Positions 22,569 to 32,581 of a stretch of 64,000 bases of DNA are shown here, one piece after another. The stretch's first letter is position 1. Every line of letters begins with the position of its first letter. The notes beneath the pieces were generated by a model, which saw only the letters and a program-made list of their open reading frames with translations, did not search any database and had not been told where the DNA came from. Origin of the DNA: Agarophyton chilense (Eukaryota > Rhodophyta > Florideophyceae > Gracilariales > Gracilariaceae); the NCBI GenBank assembly GCA_030374765.1, contig JARGXX010000001.1, forward strand, positions 186,001 to 250,000, in the 5' to 3' direction. A program made the position numbers and the translations under genes.

Positions 22569-23486
22569 TTAAAGTGCAGGGATGTTTCGTTCTGCAACTG
22601 TTATGAGTCGTTTGACAGCTTGGATGTACTTCCTAGTTTGCTCGTCATTCATAACGTGAGCTATTTTATCTTCTCCAATCTTTTCTCTTGCTGCACGGGC
22701 ATGTATTCCAACCATAGTAGCTCCCATAGGCCATGGAGCATTTCCTATTGCAAGTCGTTCTAGATAGAGACTATTTGCTCTTGTGTAATTCTTCGATTCT
22801 ATAGCTTCAAAGATATCTTCGAGAGCATTTAAAATGATTCGTTCTAGCTTTTGCTTTCTTAAAAGTTTTTTTAGTGGTCTCAACCACTTTTTAGTTTGCT
22901 CATACATTTTTTGCATTGTTTTACGCTTGCCTTTGGTCTTTCCATCTGCTTCCAAGTCACTTATTTCTGCTTCCCAAGCACTCATTAGGCTGTTAATGTT
23001 TTTTATGACGTAATCTTTTTTCGGAAGGTCCTTGTCGTTTGGAATACTCTGGAGCGGAAGAATTTCGTTTTTGGCTAACTTCATATCCTGATCTAGGACC
23101 TCCTCTTCGACAGCAGTTTGTTGCACTGTTTGAGAATTGTCTATCCTGGCAGGATTGTCAAGAACTGCTTTTTCTTCAGTGAAATGCGTACGATGACCAG
23201 TGCCTGGGTTTCGCTCATCGCTAGTCTTGGCAATTTCATTGGGAAAAATGGTTGAGACGTCTTCCTGCTTCAGAACGAAGTCATCTTTTTCCTTCCCGGG
23301 AATGCTAATCTTCCTTCGTTTTGTGATTGTTTCAGATTTTGGGGGTTCATCAGGTGAGTGTGAACTTGGACACTTTACATATTCTTCTTCCAATTCAAAT
23401 TTTGATTTCCATTTCTCAATGGTTTCCTGAGAACGAGACTTTCTTTTCTTTTCTATTTCTTTCCTTAAACCAGATAGTGGATCCAT
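22569..23486 (-). CDS. PRP18: Pre-mRNA-splicing factor PRP18, intact, single exon
   Basis: From ATG at 23486 (MDPLSGLRKEIEKKRKS) to TAA at 22569, 305 residues. The N-terminus has the short basic splicing-factor motif typical of PRP18/PRP4. An acidic low-complexity middle follows, then at about residues 165-215 the helical lead-in (INSLMSAWEAEI, YEQTKKWLRPLKKLL). The Prp18 domain ends in the highly conserved loop block (YLERLAIGNAPWPMGATMVG) and IHARAAREKI, AHVMNDEQTRKYIQAVKRL. PRP18 acts with Slu7 in the second catalytic step of splicing, docking the 3' splice site in the spliceosome. The length is near the family norm. I chose the ATG because the upstream TTG adds only three residues. It is the only clearly live cellular gene in the window. 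Confidence 0.95.
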   Translation of the reverse strand: MDPLSGLRKEIEKKRKSRSQETIEKWKSKFELEEEYVKCPSSHSPDEPPKSETITKRRKISIPGKEKDDFVLKQEDVSTIFPNEIAKTSDERNPGTGHRTHFTEEKAVLDNPARIDNSQTVQQTAVEEEVLDQDMKLAKNEILPLQSIPNDKDLPKKDYVIKNINSLMSAWEAEISDLEADGKTKGKRKTMQKMYEQTKKWLRPLKKLLRKQKLERIILNALEDIFEAIESKNYTRANSLYLERLAIGNAPWPMGATMVGIHARAAREKIGEDKIAHVMNDEQTRKYIQAVKRLITVAERNIPAL

Positions 23487-23632
23487 TAACTTCAAACAAT
23501 TGTAAGTATTTTGGAGAGGTGAACAAGAAGGAAGGAAGTGTGGGGTAGAGCGCTGAAAATTTTAAAACGGAAGTGTCACACTATGGAAGGGCTAGTTCTT
23601 GTCTCTACCAAGAATTTTATTAGACAGCCAGG

Positions 23633-23857
23633 TTGGGGACATTAATTTTAAGAATCAGATATGACTCCGACAGATATGTGATTCTTGGAAAAATCTTACG
23701 CTGTCTGTCAGCGAAAAATGTTGTCAACAAATTTGTGCATGAAATAGGCCCAACGGACAAAGTGGGATGTTTTCTAAGCTCGGTATATCTCAGCGAAGAA
23801 GTTACCCTGTATGCCTTTTCCAAGTGGATGGAGACGATAAACTATGCTTTGCTTTGA
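23633..23857 (+). CDS. Hypothetical small protein, 74 codons
   Basis: Starts at a TTG-type position after an ATG-led 20-codon stretch (23583-23643) in another frame. It has a regular hydrophobic pattern (YVILGKILRCLSAKNVVNKF, VGCFLSSVYLSEEVTLYAF). It is divergent from PRP18. It could be a short gene broken by one frameshift, and the family is not recognised. Confidence 0.25.
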   Translation: MGTLILRIRYDSDRYVILGKILRCLSAKNVVNKFVHEIGPTDKVGCFLSSVYLSEEVTLYAFSKWMETINYALL

Positions 23858-24508
23858 AATGAGTGTTTTTATGTATGCTGTCGTGCTCTGGGTGTAACCC
23901 GTTGCTAGTGAAATGTGTTTCCGTCATGTCCGAGAGCGGGGTTGAAAACCCTGCAGTCGGCCCTCGTGTCAGAACCACCTACTGAATATGATCGGTTTTC
24001 GCTGTACGTCCTCTGTCCAGGAACGGGGTTAAAAGCCCCACATACGGATATTTGATTGACCAGCCCCACGACACTACGATGAGGAATTTTTCTCACCGAA
24101 TTCTTTTGGTGCAGCTTGGTGAGTCCGTTCCGAATCACCCTAGAGTTTCTTACCGCTGTCCAGCCTCTCGGCAAACCTTACTGTATGTGTGTGCTCAGCG
24201 ACTCTGAGTCCCCTTTTTTGTTGCTCTCACAAACTTCTTCGGAACCCGCTAACATCTCCGTCTCCATCGCTTTTTCAGTTTCCCTTGCACTTTCCGCGAA
24301 CTAACGCACTTTGTCCTGGCCAACGACCAACAGCAACTTCAAAAGCGAGTTGTCAGTGTGAACCTTCTATTCTTTTTCCATCTAACCGTAAACCCTAACA
24401 CAATGATCTGAACTTGAAACATCATGGCGAAGACTACAGTACCCTTTGATATCTTTCATACATTCCCATGGATCCAGTAACGCACCCCTGTTCTTCGAAC
24501 TTGAAAGA
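23858..24508. other. Intergenic, no supported gene
   Basis: Holds two similar short blocks, GCGGGGTTGAAAACCCTG (23936) and ACGGGGTTAAAAGCCCCA (24014), each able to fold into a small hairpin. No gene is visible. Confidence 0.35.
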
Positions 24509-25576
24509 TTATGAAGAACTGCTCCCTTGTTCACTTGTGCCCGAAGCAAAGTTACAAATGATGCTTACAATTGGGTTCCGAGGAGTGTTCATATAGCATG
24601 GTGACGTCAAAGTATAACTGAATTCTTCACTACCGCCCTTTGCATGATTCATGACGACAAAAACTGAATGTTTTATATTTCGAGCTTGTTGGGCAGTACC
24701 ATTCTGACTAGTAAGCCTTGTATGCGCTTGACCAAGTCTGTTGTTCCTAGCGTAAGAGTTCATGATCGAAATCGTCAACATACATCAGAACTGCCTTCAA
24801 GGTCTGTGCTCCATAGAAAACCTCTACTTTCATCGCAGGGCTGCTGACTAAGCTTGCAACCCGTGCGGCTAAAAATCTATTAAACAATTCTTGAGGGGTT
24901 TTCTTTTTGTTCGCTTTGAATTGCTCTTCTGAATATGGTGATTCAGTGTCATTCTTTTACAGAACAATGATCCTAGCTTGAACATCCATACGGAGCTCAT
25001 ACGTATTCTCCACGATTTCGAAATTTATCAAACTAGTTCAAACGGATAGTACTGTGCGAATAATTTCTTCCTCATCTCAGTCATTGTGTTTCAGATGAAA
25101 ATGGCCTGTGAAATGGTCAAAAAACCGTTTGTACTCTTAATATTACTGTGCAGTTAAGTTACAGATACGCTAACATTCAGAACGTCAAAAGGTGTTTTGA
25201 AGCGATATTGAAGTCGAGTATCCCGTACTCAAAAACCTCCCAAAACTTAGAATCATTCCCACTTTTTCAATTCCCCTTCTCCAGCGCTGCTAATATTTAG
25301 TTGGTTCATTTCAGGCAACATGCACAGAATGACACCTGAAACCATTTCATTCTATCGAGAAATTTCTTTTTCCCTCGCTAAAAGAACTGTAAACCTCTTC
25401 AATGTTTTAACTCCAGTTTGGTCCTCCGCGAGTTTTTTGAATTTTCCTTTCCCAACTGAACTGTCCAAATATCCAAAGTATGCTCGATGATATAGGTCAT
25501 TGTGGTTAGCCTGTATTTCGTTGTCTATAATGCAGCTATGATGGCGGGAATTTGCCCGCCTTTTTGAAAATTTCAA
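24509..25576 (-). pseudogene. Fossil copia-type integrase
   Basis: Near 25500-25352, NDLYHRAYFGYLDSSVGKGK and TGVKTLKRFTVLLAREKEIS line up with the copia integrase core entry (L.H.D..GPL..S.G and the later Lys-rich strand). Near 24700, HTRLTSQNGTAQQARN and NHAKGGSEEFS match the PQQNG.AER and H..A....FW block around the catalytic Glu. The Asp/Glu positions are partly lost, and the distance between the blocks is larger than normal, so an insertion or misjoin is likely. No RT was found beside it. Confidence 0.5.
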
Positions 25577-26511
25577 ATAAGGATCACTAAGACAAAATAT
25601 TTCATGGGTGTTTCACTGCTTCCCTAAGAAGCATGAAAAACCCTTCAAGGCCATCAATTGCATCAAGTATGGTTAGATATCCAACACATTTTGTTCCTCT
25701 TACTTAACTTGAAATAAAAATTTCTGCAGCCTTTTTCTTCTATAGAAAAATAAAACATTTTACCGCCAGTAGATATTTGGACATAGATTGAAATTGATAT
25801 AAAATTCAACGCATGTATGTACTTCAAGATAATATTTATTACTGTACGAATTTGGACTCACAGCGAACTACTTCTTTGCCACTCATATAACCCCAAAATA
25901 CTGAAACACATAAAAAAAAATACATAGCTCTTTTCAATGTTAAAAGGTAGATTCATGAACCATTAAAAAACTCAAACGTTTTAACTTATTTCTGCGCTGT
26001 ATGCATGGCTTTGTAAATGGAGCTTGATAATTGAACAATCCCCAATTCTTTTAGTCTTAGCTTAACTACTATATATATATGCCATCACTAAACCTATATC
26101 GATTTACGCCTTTTTGAACCCATTTATATTTCATAAATGGTAATTAAATACTATACCACCGTACTTAAAAAGTTGGACCGACTTCATGAAACATTTAATG
26201 TTCATACCACCTTTTGTTTTTTTGTAAAAGCACTGTTTTATGTGCCATTTAATCTTCTGTAGAAAAATTGCACGCCATAAACTCACAATTTGCCTTATTT
26301 AAATTATCATAAGAATAGCAGTGACACATACCCGAACACTCACTAGGTTCCCTTCCAAGCCTATGGAAAGACAGTTTTATGCCGTGGACTGGTAAAGAGA
26401 AGGACATAGCAGGCCATTCAAATTCGAGAAGGCTGCCGCAATGGCTCTTTATTACGAGCATATCCAAGCCTGGAACTCTATAAGCAGTAGTTCGCTGTAA
26501 AAGACATTTTA
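25577..26511. other. A+T-rich intergenic DNA
   Basis: Long A/T runs and no supported frame. The 72-codon minus frame at 26249-26467 matches nothing known. Confidence 0.4.
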
Positions 26512-26616
26512 CAACATCTATATCATGCAGATTGTTGCATGCAGTACCTCATTCGCTGGTACGGTTATGGTCCCGAGGCCAACCAACATGAGCCCGTTGA
26601 GCACCCACCACGTTAA
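26512..26616 (+). pseudogene. Fossil chromodomain
   Basis: One frame reads QYLIRWYGYGPEANQHEPVE then a TAA at 26614, the core of a chromovirus chromodomain (YLVRW.GYGPE...WEP). The first half of the domain is lost. It marks a third or fourth dead chromovirus on the plus strand. The adjoining 26620-27110 may hold its LTR, but no partner LTR was found. Confidence 0.6.
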
Positions 26617-27699
26617 ATAGTGGTCTTTAATCACCATCGAATGCGTACAGGGATCCCCGCGACGATTTCTAACAACCGGGTAAAAAACTGGAATTTCTTT
26701 GATGAAAGAGAAAGAGAACAGAGTACTTTATCTGCTTTGGAATCTGCGAAAGGGCTAAAGTGAGGCGCACAAATCAACTCGGGATCTCTTCTATTGAAGC
26801 GGTATATGCAAGGTAGTTCGTATAAGCAGAATGATCTGATCTGATGAACCGGATCGTGTACGAGTGTAACAGACGTATAAGCGGAAGCACCGAGCAGCTT
26901 TTAAAAGACTGAGTGGTCGCCTATCGCCACTCATGCTCAGAAATGTGTTAGGGGTATAGATGGCTAGGAAGCCAGGCTGGAAACCTGTAGTTATAATCGC
27001 TGATCTCCGCGGGTGACGAGGACCAAAGGCTTAAATAAATTACCGAGATCTGCCGAGGGTAACGACCGAGATAGAATACTTAGGTGAGCTAAGGCTCAGG
27101 ACATATTGTAATCCCACCCAATTCTAAAGAAATTTTTATTCAATTTCTGAAACTGTACAAGTTGTTTTTCCACGTGGCCTGTGCGTTTGTTTTGTCATCC
27201 ATACCTCCATGGGGGCTTTCTATGTATCCAAATGTTCATAACTCCAGCCTTTGAACCCGTTCATGGGGTTGCAAAAGAGCCACGTGCCCAGGAAGCCAAA
27301 AAAGACTGTGTCTAGATCGCCATCTATTGGGTACGCCATCCCTGGTGGCCCGCACAGTTTCGCAATCATACTACCATACCGCACGGAGAAGTCGGAAACC
27401 ACACTCCATCGCAAGGTTGCACTCCCCTTTCGGGATCCTTGCTCCCTTACAGGATGGAGTCGCTACCGCCCTGTTTATGGCCTTCAAGACGGTCAATCAA
27501 TAACCAACCGTTCTCAGGGACTTCATCAATGGGAACGTTATTTTTTAGTCCACCTTGCCAGAAAATTGAGAAATATAGTTTGCAAAAATGGTAGACGGTT
27601 TCCCTGAAGGCCGACAGTCAATGTTGAGAGCATCTCGGGGACACATCGACTGCCAATATAACTTCTGATATCAAACTCTCGGGGAAACTGGCAGATCAC
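26617..27699. other. Intergenic, unassigned frame
   Basis: A 118-codon plus frame at 27251-27607 and a 64-codon minus frame over the same bases cannot be told apart by any motif. No gene is claimed. Confidence 0.3.
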
Positions 27700-28400
27700 G
27701 TTTGTCTGAAGAGCCGAGGCGACATTTCATGTCGCTCTTTCGCTTTGAATAGCACCGAAACCCGCTCACCCACACATCGACCCTTGCACAGCCTACACTA
27801 CCATGAATCTTTTGACCCCGCGCTCTGGCGCGGCTGCAAGGTCTTTAAAAACCTTTATTCAATCACCTGCGAGGCTACCTTCGCTTTGGTGTACCCGCTA
27901 AAGCTGCTCCTTCCCACCGGAACGCTCACCGTTTTACTGGCGTATGTTCCGCTGTTACACGCGTCCTTGCGTCGTGACTGACCACGCTAACTAGCAGGCT
28001 CACCGACTCACCCGTCCACCCCTTGCTGCCACGAGTGCAATCTCAGCCTCACTCTCTACACCCGTTAGCGCGACTGGGCGTGCATCAAGCAACCCACCAC
28101 AGGAGCCGCACGAGTTCCGCTGTGGCCATAAACTTGCGCGTCCAATAAAATCCCCTCCGTCTAACCGTGCACTGGCCCGCCCGTTGACGAGGTACCGGGT
28201 GCCCAGCCTTTCCTGCCCTCGGCTGTTAGAGCCCCAAAACACTAACTGGCCCGCCGATATATCCTCCGGTCTCCTCGCTACCGCTGCATTCGTTTCCCAC
28301 CTCGAATGAAGTCTGTTGACATGCGCGACCGACAGCCTCCCCGCCCTTTTCGGTGGTTTCCTGCCCACGATCTGGTCTGAAAGCGCACCCTTCCTCTCCC
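27700..28400. other. G+C-rich island, probable decayed host gene
   Basis: Base composition rises sharply against both flanks. Plus-strand frames give hydrophobic stretches (FALVYPLKLLLPTGTLTVLL) and the minus strand gives a 123-codon basic frame (28000-28368). Neither matches a family I know. The composition resembles that of the GCP2 pseudogene, so a dead host gene is plausible. Confidence 0.3.
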
Positions 28401-29632
28401 ATGACTCTGAGTGACGGTTGGTATAGTGGTATTTATCCTATTTTTATCGCCGTAGGCTGCTTTTGGTATCCCTGCTGCAGATAATTTTTTGACCCTGTTG
28501 TTTTTTAAGCTGCTTCGGCAGCTTCCGCAAAGAACAAAGCCCTCCTACCGTCTCTTTTGTTGTTACTGGGCGCCAGCTATGTCTGTTTTCGAGATACAAA
28601 TTGTAGAAGCACGTACTAGGAAAATATTTATAGAAGTGTCTAGCTATATGACGTCTCTTTACGGCATTACGGCGAAACTTCTTATCTCGTAGCGCTAGCT
28701 GACAGTACTGACCGAAGTGCTAGATTATCTTGTTTCCATCTTAACATATCCTACATTACTCTCTAGCTCCTCCAAGCGTATTCTGGACGAGAGCTTAAAA
28801 TGTTTCGCCAGACATATGTCATGATGAATTTAGATATCTTTCTCACAAAAGCGATTAAATATAATTTCGGTCCATAAAGGCTTCTGTATTCAAAGATAAA
28901 GTTGATACTTTATACCGGTGGAACGTGGTCCAAAGAAACATCTGCTGTTTGTGTTTTCTTAGCAGATGCAAACTCGTAGACTTCTCTCTGCTTAAAATTT
29001 TCGATGAATAATATTTGTGAATCTAATTAAATAGTGAGGCTTCTACTTCAGTCGCGGCGAACCCAGGAATAGAATTATGCTGTTAACGTTCCACATTTTT
29101 CATGGCCAAACCCCCTTAGAGACGAGCAGGAAGTGATTTGGAGAGTTAGTTTTATTCTAATTCACACTGGTATGCAGAAAGAAAAGAAAAAGGCATAAAC
29201 AGAGACATCCCATATCTTTTTTTAGGGATAGCCAAAAAAAAGGGAAATATCGTATGTTTTTGTTTTGAGACCAAAAGAGATGAAAATCTTTTGGTCGATT
29301 GTTTTAAAGAATCAGGTGCACAGATACAGCAACTTGGATTCGAGTCGCACCAAGATCATAATTTTATTTCTTTACGTTACCGCTATAAGCTCCATGCAAA
29401 TCAGGATTTAGTTTACAAGATGGGCCAAAGTCCTTAGAAAGACGGAAGGAGTTGTCGAATACGAACTGACTTTAGCATTCGATTATTAGAATCACAAACT
29501 CCGTTCGTATAACAAATAGCAAAGTAAGAAATCGACTAAATAACTTTTTATTCTAAACTCAACGGGGCGGACCGCCGTGTTCCAGTCCATCTCTTTACGT
29601 CTCTGAATCTTTAAAAATCCAAGCTACAATTA
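28401..29632. other. A+T-rich intergenic DNA
   Basis: Only short frames. No motif or repeat was recognised. Confidence 0.35.
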
Positions 29633-29977
29633 ATGCTCTTTTTCCTTCGATGTGAACTGTATCCAGTAAACTTGCCGGAAACACAGGAAAGCAAAAAACA
29701 ACAAAATCAAGAGGTTAAGTCCCCAGAACTATGTATGGTGCAATTCTTGGAACCATATCGAAAGGAAGACATTCCGATATTCCAAAAAAGATTCAAAAAT
29801 AGCCACGGAGCCTCTCCAGATCTGCACAAATTAGTCAGGTTGGAAGGCCAATCTAGACCGGTGCAACAAGCGGAGATTATAAACCAGAAGTCAATTTTTG
29901 ACAGGTTAGTTGGTTTCCGTGTAAAGGGACAATCCTACGAGGAGGTCGAGCTCAGGCGAAAAGAGCTGTTGTATTAA
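29633..29977 (+). CDS. Open frame of unknown function next to an LTR-like repeat
   Basis: About 114 codons with ordinary protein composition (FLEPYRKEDIPIFQKRF, SPDLHKLVRLEGQSRPVQQA, DRLVGFRVKGQSYEEVELR). A decayed relative is visible at 56299-56420, where GGAGCCTCTCCAGA and CCGGTG(C)AACAAGC survive and HGASPDL becomes DGASPDL before stops. The frame is therefore part of a dispersed repeat rather than a unique gene. It could be a piece of a retroelement polyprotein or an exon captured by one. Family not recognised. Confidence 0.35.
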   Translation: MLFFLRCELYPVNLPETQESKKQQNQEVKSPELCMVQFLEPYRKEDIPIFQKRFKNSHGASPDLHKLVRLEGQSRPVQQAEIINQKSIFDRLVGFRVKGQSYEEVELRRKELLY

Positions 29978-30515
29978 CCAAAAAGGTAGCGGGGGTGTAA
30001 GACCTGTCGGTTCTACAGAGTGCGCACCGAACTCGACCTAGGAAGCGGAGATTGAAGTTACGTTTAACGTGTGGCAGCACGAGCCCCTGAAGGGTGCCAC
30101 AGGAACGGCGGGCGTATTGACATAACGTTGGGAGACGGTGATGCACAACGCACGCGGGTCCAAAAACCCGTAAGGACAATAGAATTGTCTCCATGGTCGA
30201 CTGTAGAAACCAACAGGGCTAGAATTAGTCTAGTAGGTGCTGAAATTTGCAATAGTGACCGGCGTGGCCATGCTTGGCGAAGACCTATGTTGCACCAGCC
30301 ATCCAACCTACGGTGGTGTTTCTCGCCACGTGTTTCCGGGAGGTGCACTTTAGAGACGCTTCCTTATCTACTTAATCGTATCTATCTAATATTAAAATAG
30401 CGAAAAGCTAAACTTATGGCTATCTAAACCACTGTAATCTACGGTGCATGCTGGCAACCATTTAAATCCAACACGTGTCATGATTACCTCCTTGGTGTAG
30501 CTCACTATACTACAA
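29978..30515 (-). repeat. Second copy of the Element 0-type LTR
   Basis: Aligns along most of its length with 1864-2411, sharing GGGTGTAAGAC, the hairpin CGGGTCCAAAAACCCG (30154), CTAGTAGGTGCT, CCAACCTACGGTGGTG, AATAGCGAAAAGCTAA and the CACTATACTACA end. No gag lies beside it, so it is a solo or degraded LTR. The left boundary is approximate. Confidence 0.55.
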
Positions 30516-30845
30516 GAGCCATCGCCCGCGGGTAAGGGCAGGGCGGCAATGATTGACAGCCACCGTAATGAATAGGCTTCAACCCGATAAAGCGACATGC
30601 ACGAACGAAAAGGAAAAGTAGTACATGCAACCGTGGTAAGAATATTCTTGGGGATGTGGTGTGGGGAAGGCGACACTTAATGACAAAGCTTAACCTCCGA
30701 AGATAGAAGTAACACGCGCAAGCTGGAAAGACCTAAAGCCAAAAACCGTGGTTGGGAATTTTTATGAGGATTCAGAGGTGGTCCCAGAGCCCATTAGAAA
30801 TTCAACATATTGTACTCAGCTTCTTGCTTTACTAAAATTTCTTCA
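30516..30845. other. Intergenic, weak repeat similarity
   Basis: Around 30600-30640, AAAAGTAGTACATGCAACCG resembles 56775-56795, so the repeated unit of this family seems to reach beyond the LTR end I propose. Confidence 0.3.
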
Positions 30846-32144
30846 TACAGTGCGTTTCGAAATTATATCCATTGTGAAGAACTGCGTCGAAAAGTCATTC
30901 CATGTAATGTAGAGCATAATTCACACCAAAACAAAACCCCCCAAGTCAAAACCACTGTTTCGAAAGTATATCCTTTATACAATCGTTAGCTCAATTATGG
31001 CTCGTGAGCGGCCTCTGACACATTTTGAACAGCTGCAAATCATGGAACTAGCTGGTCAGGGTATGATTCTAGCATATAAATCGCGAAAACTAAAGCTCAA
31101 CCCAAAAATAATCAGCGACTTTATGAAAACCCCCGCTTTGTACGGAATAAAGCGTTCAACCGGCCGTTCTACGTCACTATCTTCGGCCGATAAGCGTGAA
31201 ACTAAGCGAGAACTGTGTCATAACACTTCATCCTGCGACAACAGTGTTCGAAATCTAAATTTGGCTCTATCGAGCTCTAGTTAATGGCCTGAAGTTGACC
31301 ATCAAAACTTATTCAAGCACAGAAAGTGAGGAATCGTTTTCTAAAAAGAGATGATCAGAAGAAAAATCGTGCGGAGTGGTGTGCTAATAAAACCTACGGA
31401 AAACCTGATTTGATTCACATTATCGTTTCTGACGAAAAAGAAGTTCAACCTTTATAGTCCATATTGCTATAAAAAGGCATGATCTACGACAAGAAAAAAA
31501 AGAATTTGTAGTGATGCATTCAGGAAGGGCATCAGCCATGGTTTGGACTGGGGTCTCTACGGAAGGAGCAACTGATATGGCTTTTGCTGAAACAAATATG
31601 GACTCTGGGAAGTATGCCGAGGTTCTTGAAAACGATCTGCTACCTTTTGCATACTGCATGCACGGAGAAGAATTCATTTATCAGCAAGATAGTGCACCTG
31701 TGCCTAAGTCTAATTCTATTGAACAGTTGTGAAATAGTGCAGATATGTCGGTTATGGAATGGCCTGCGTGCTCTTCTGACCTCAAGCCTATCGAAAACAG
31801 TTGGGGAATGTTACTCCAAATGGTTTCTGTGGAAGGAAACCCATTTGATACAGTTTTTCATTTGAAAAATTGCATCAAATATTGCTGGGGAAATATTGAC
31901 AGAAACGCTATCAACTCTTTAATAGAATGAATGCCGAAGCGTTGTATAAGCGTTATACAGGCTTAAACAGCTAAAATTAACTACTAAACTCGCGTAAGCG
32001 TAAAATAAATGCAACGAAGGTTATGATTTTGAAACAGTATTTTTACTTCATTTTTTTCACGCTTCTTTTGTTCATTTTACTATAGCGAAAACGTCGGTTT
32101 TCGGAATTTTTTGGGGGGTGGTATGATTTTGAAACAGTCTTTAT
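30846..32144 (+). mobile_element. Tc1/mariner transposon copy A, both ends present, transposase dead
   Basis: TA dinucleotides bound about 1.3 kb. Each end has two repeat copies: left CAGTGCGTTTCGAAATTATA (30848) and CACTGTTTCGAAAGTATA (30951); right, inverted, ACTGTTTCAAAATCAT at 32020 and 32125. This is the IR/DR layout of Tc1-type elements. Transposase ATG at 30997 (MARERPLTHFEQLQIMEL). Frames are lost after 31281 and resume at 31500-31930. The catalytic residues are Asp in SDEKE, Asp in QQDSAP and Glu in KPIENSWG, spaced 34 apart (DD34E). A stop sits between the last two. It is more decayed than copy B in the N-terminal half. Confidence 0.9.
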
Positions 32145-32239
32145 ATAAGAAATTATCAACCCAACAAGGCTACGCTCACCTACTCTGGTGCATACACGCC
32201 CGGAAAATTGACCTCATATGCGGCCAAAATTTCTCTTAA

Positions 32240-32581
32240 AAAGTAACTGAATTTCATTCAAGATATGAATATTCAAAATTAGAGCGGAGAGGAAGAAAAC
32301 AGAAATTAAAACCATACATCTTTATCGATGACGAAAAGGCTGGGGAATCTAGTCAAGCAGAGCTTCAGTACTCTTCTGTAAGACAATACACTTTTGCAGT
32401 AGCAAACTTATGTAGTCGCAGAAGAAAACAACAACCAAATATTTCTGGCCTCAACCGATCCAAAAAAAGCATGTCGAAAGAAAACATCTCTTTCGGTCAT
32501 CTAGTAATGCATACTTCAGGAATTGAGGCCATCAAAAAAGAGTGTTCAGCAATATGTTTTTCAGGTATGCAGAGATTTTAG
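32240..32581 (+). pseudogene. Open frame resembling tyrosine-recombinase/Ndc10-type DNA-binding proteins
   Basis: No ATG, but about 113 sense codons: EYSKLERRGRKQKLKPYIF, ELQYSSVRQYTFAVANLCS, RRRKQQPNISG and HTSGIEAIKKECSAICFSG. The pattern of a serine/tyrosine-rich SSVRQYT..V..L helix, then a basic run, is what I recall from the N-terminal domains of Crypton and Ndc10/GCR1-type proteins. That is recall only. It is not adjacent to the Crypton-like insertion in Element 2. Confidence 0.3.

Noticed and set aside
27700-28400. Ribosomal RNA fragment, from the high G+C
   Set aside because: No conserved rRNA core sequence is present.
29330-29360. GGATTCGAGTCGCACC as a tRNA T-arm
   Set aside because: No A-box, acceptor stem or anticodon arm can be placed around it.
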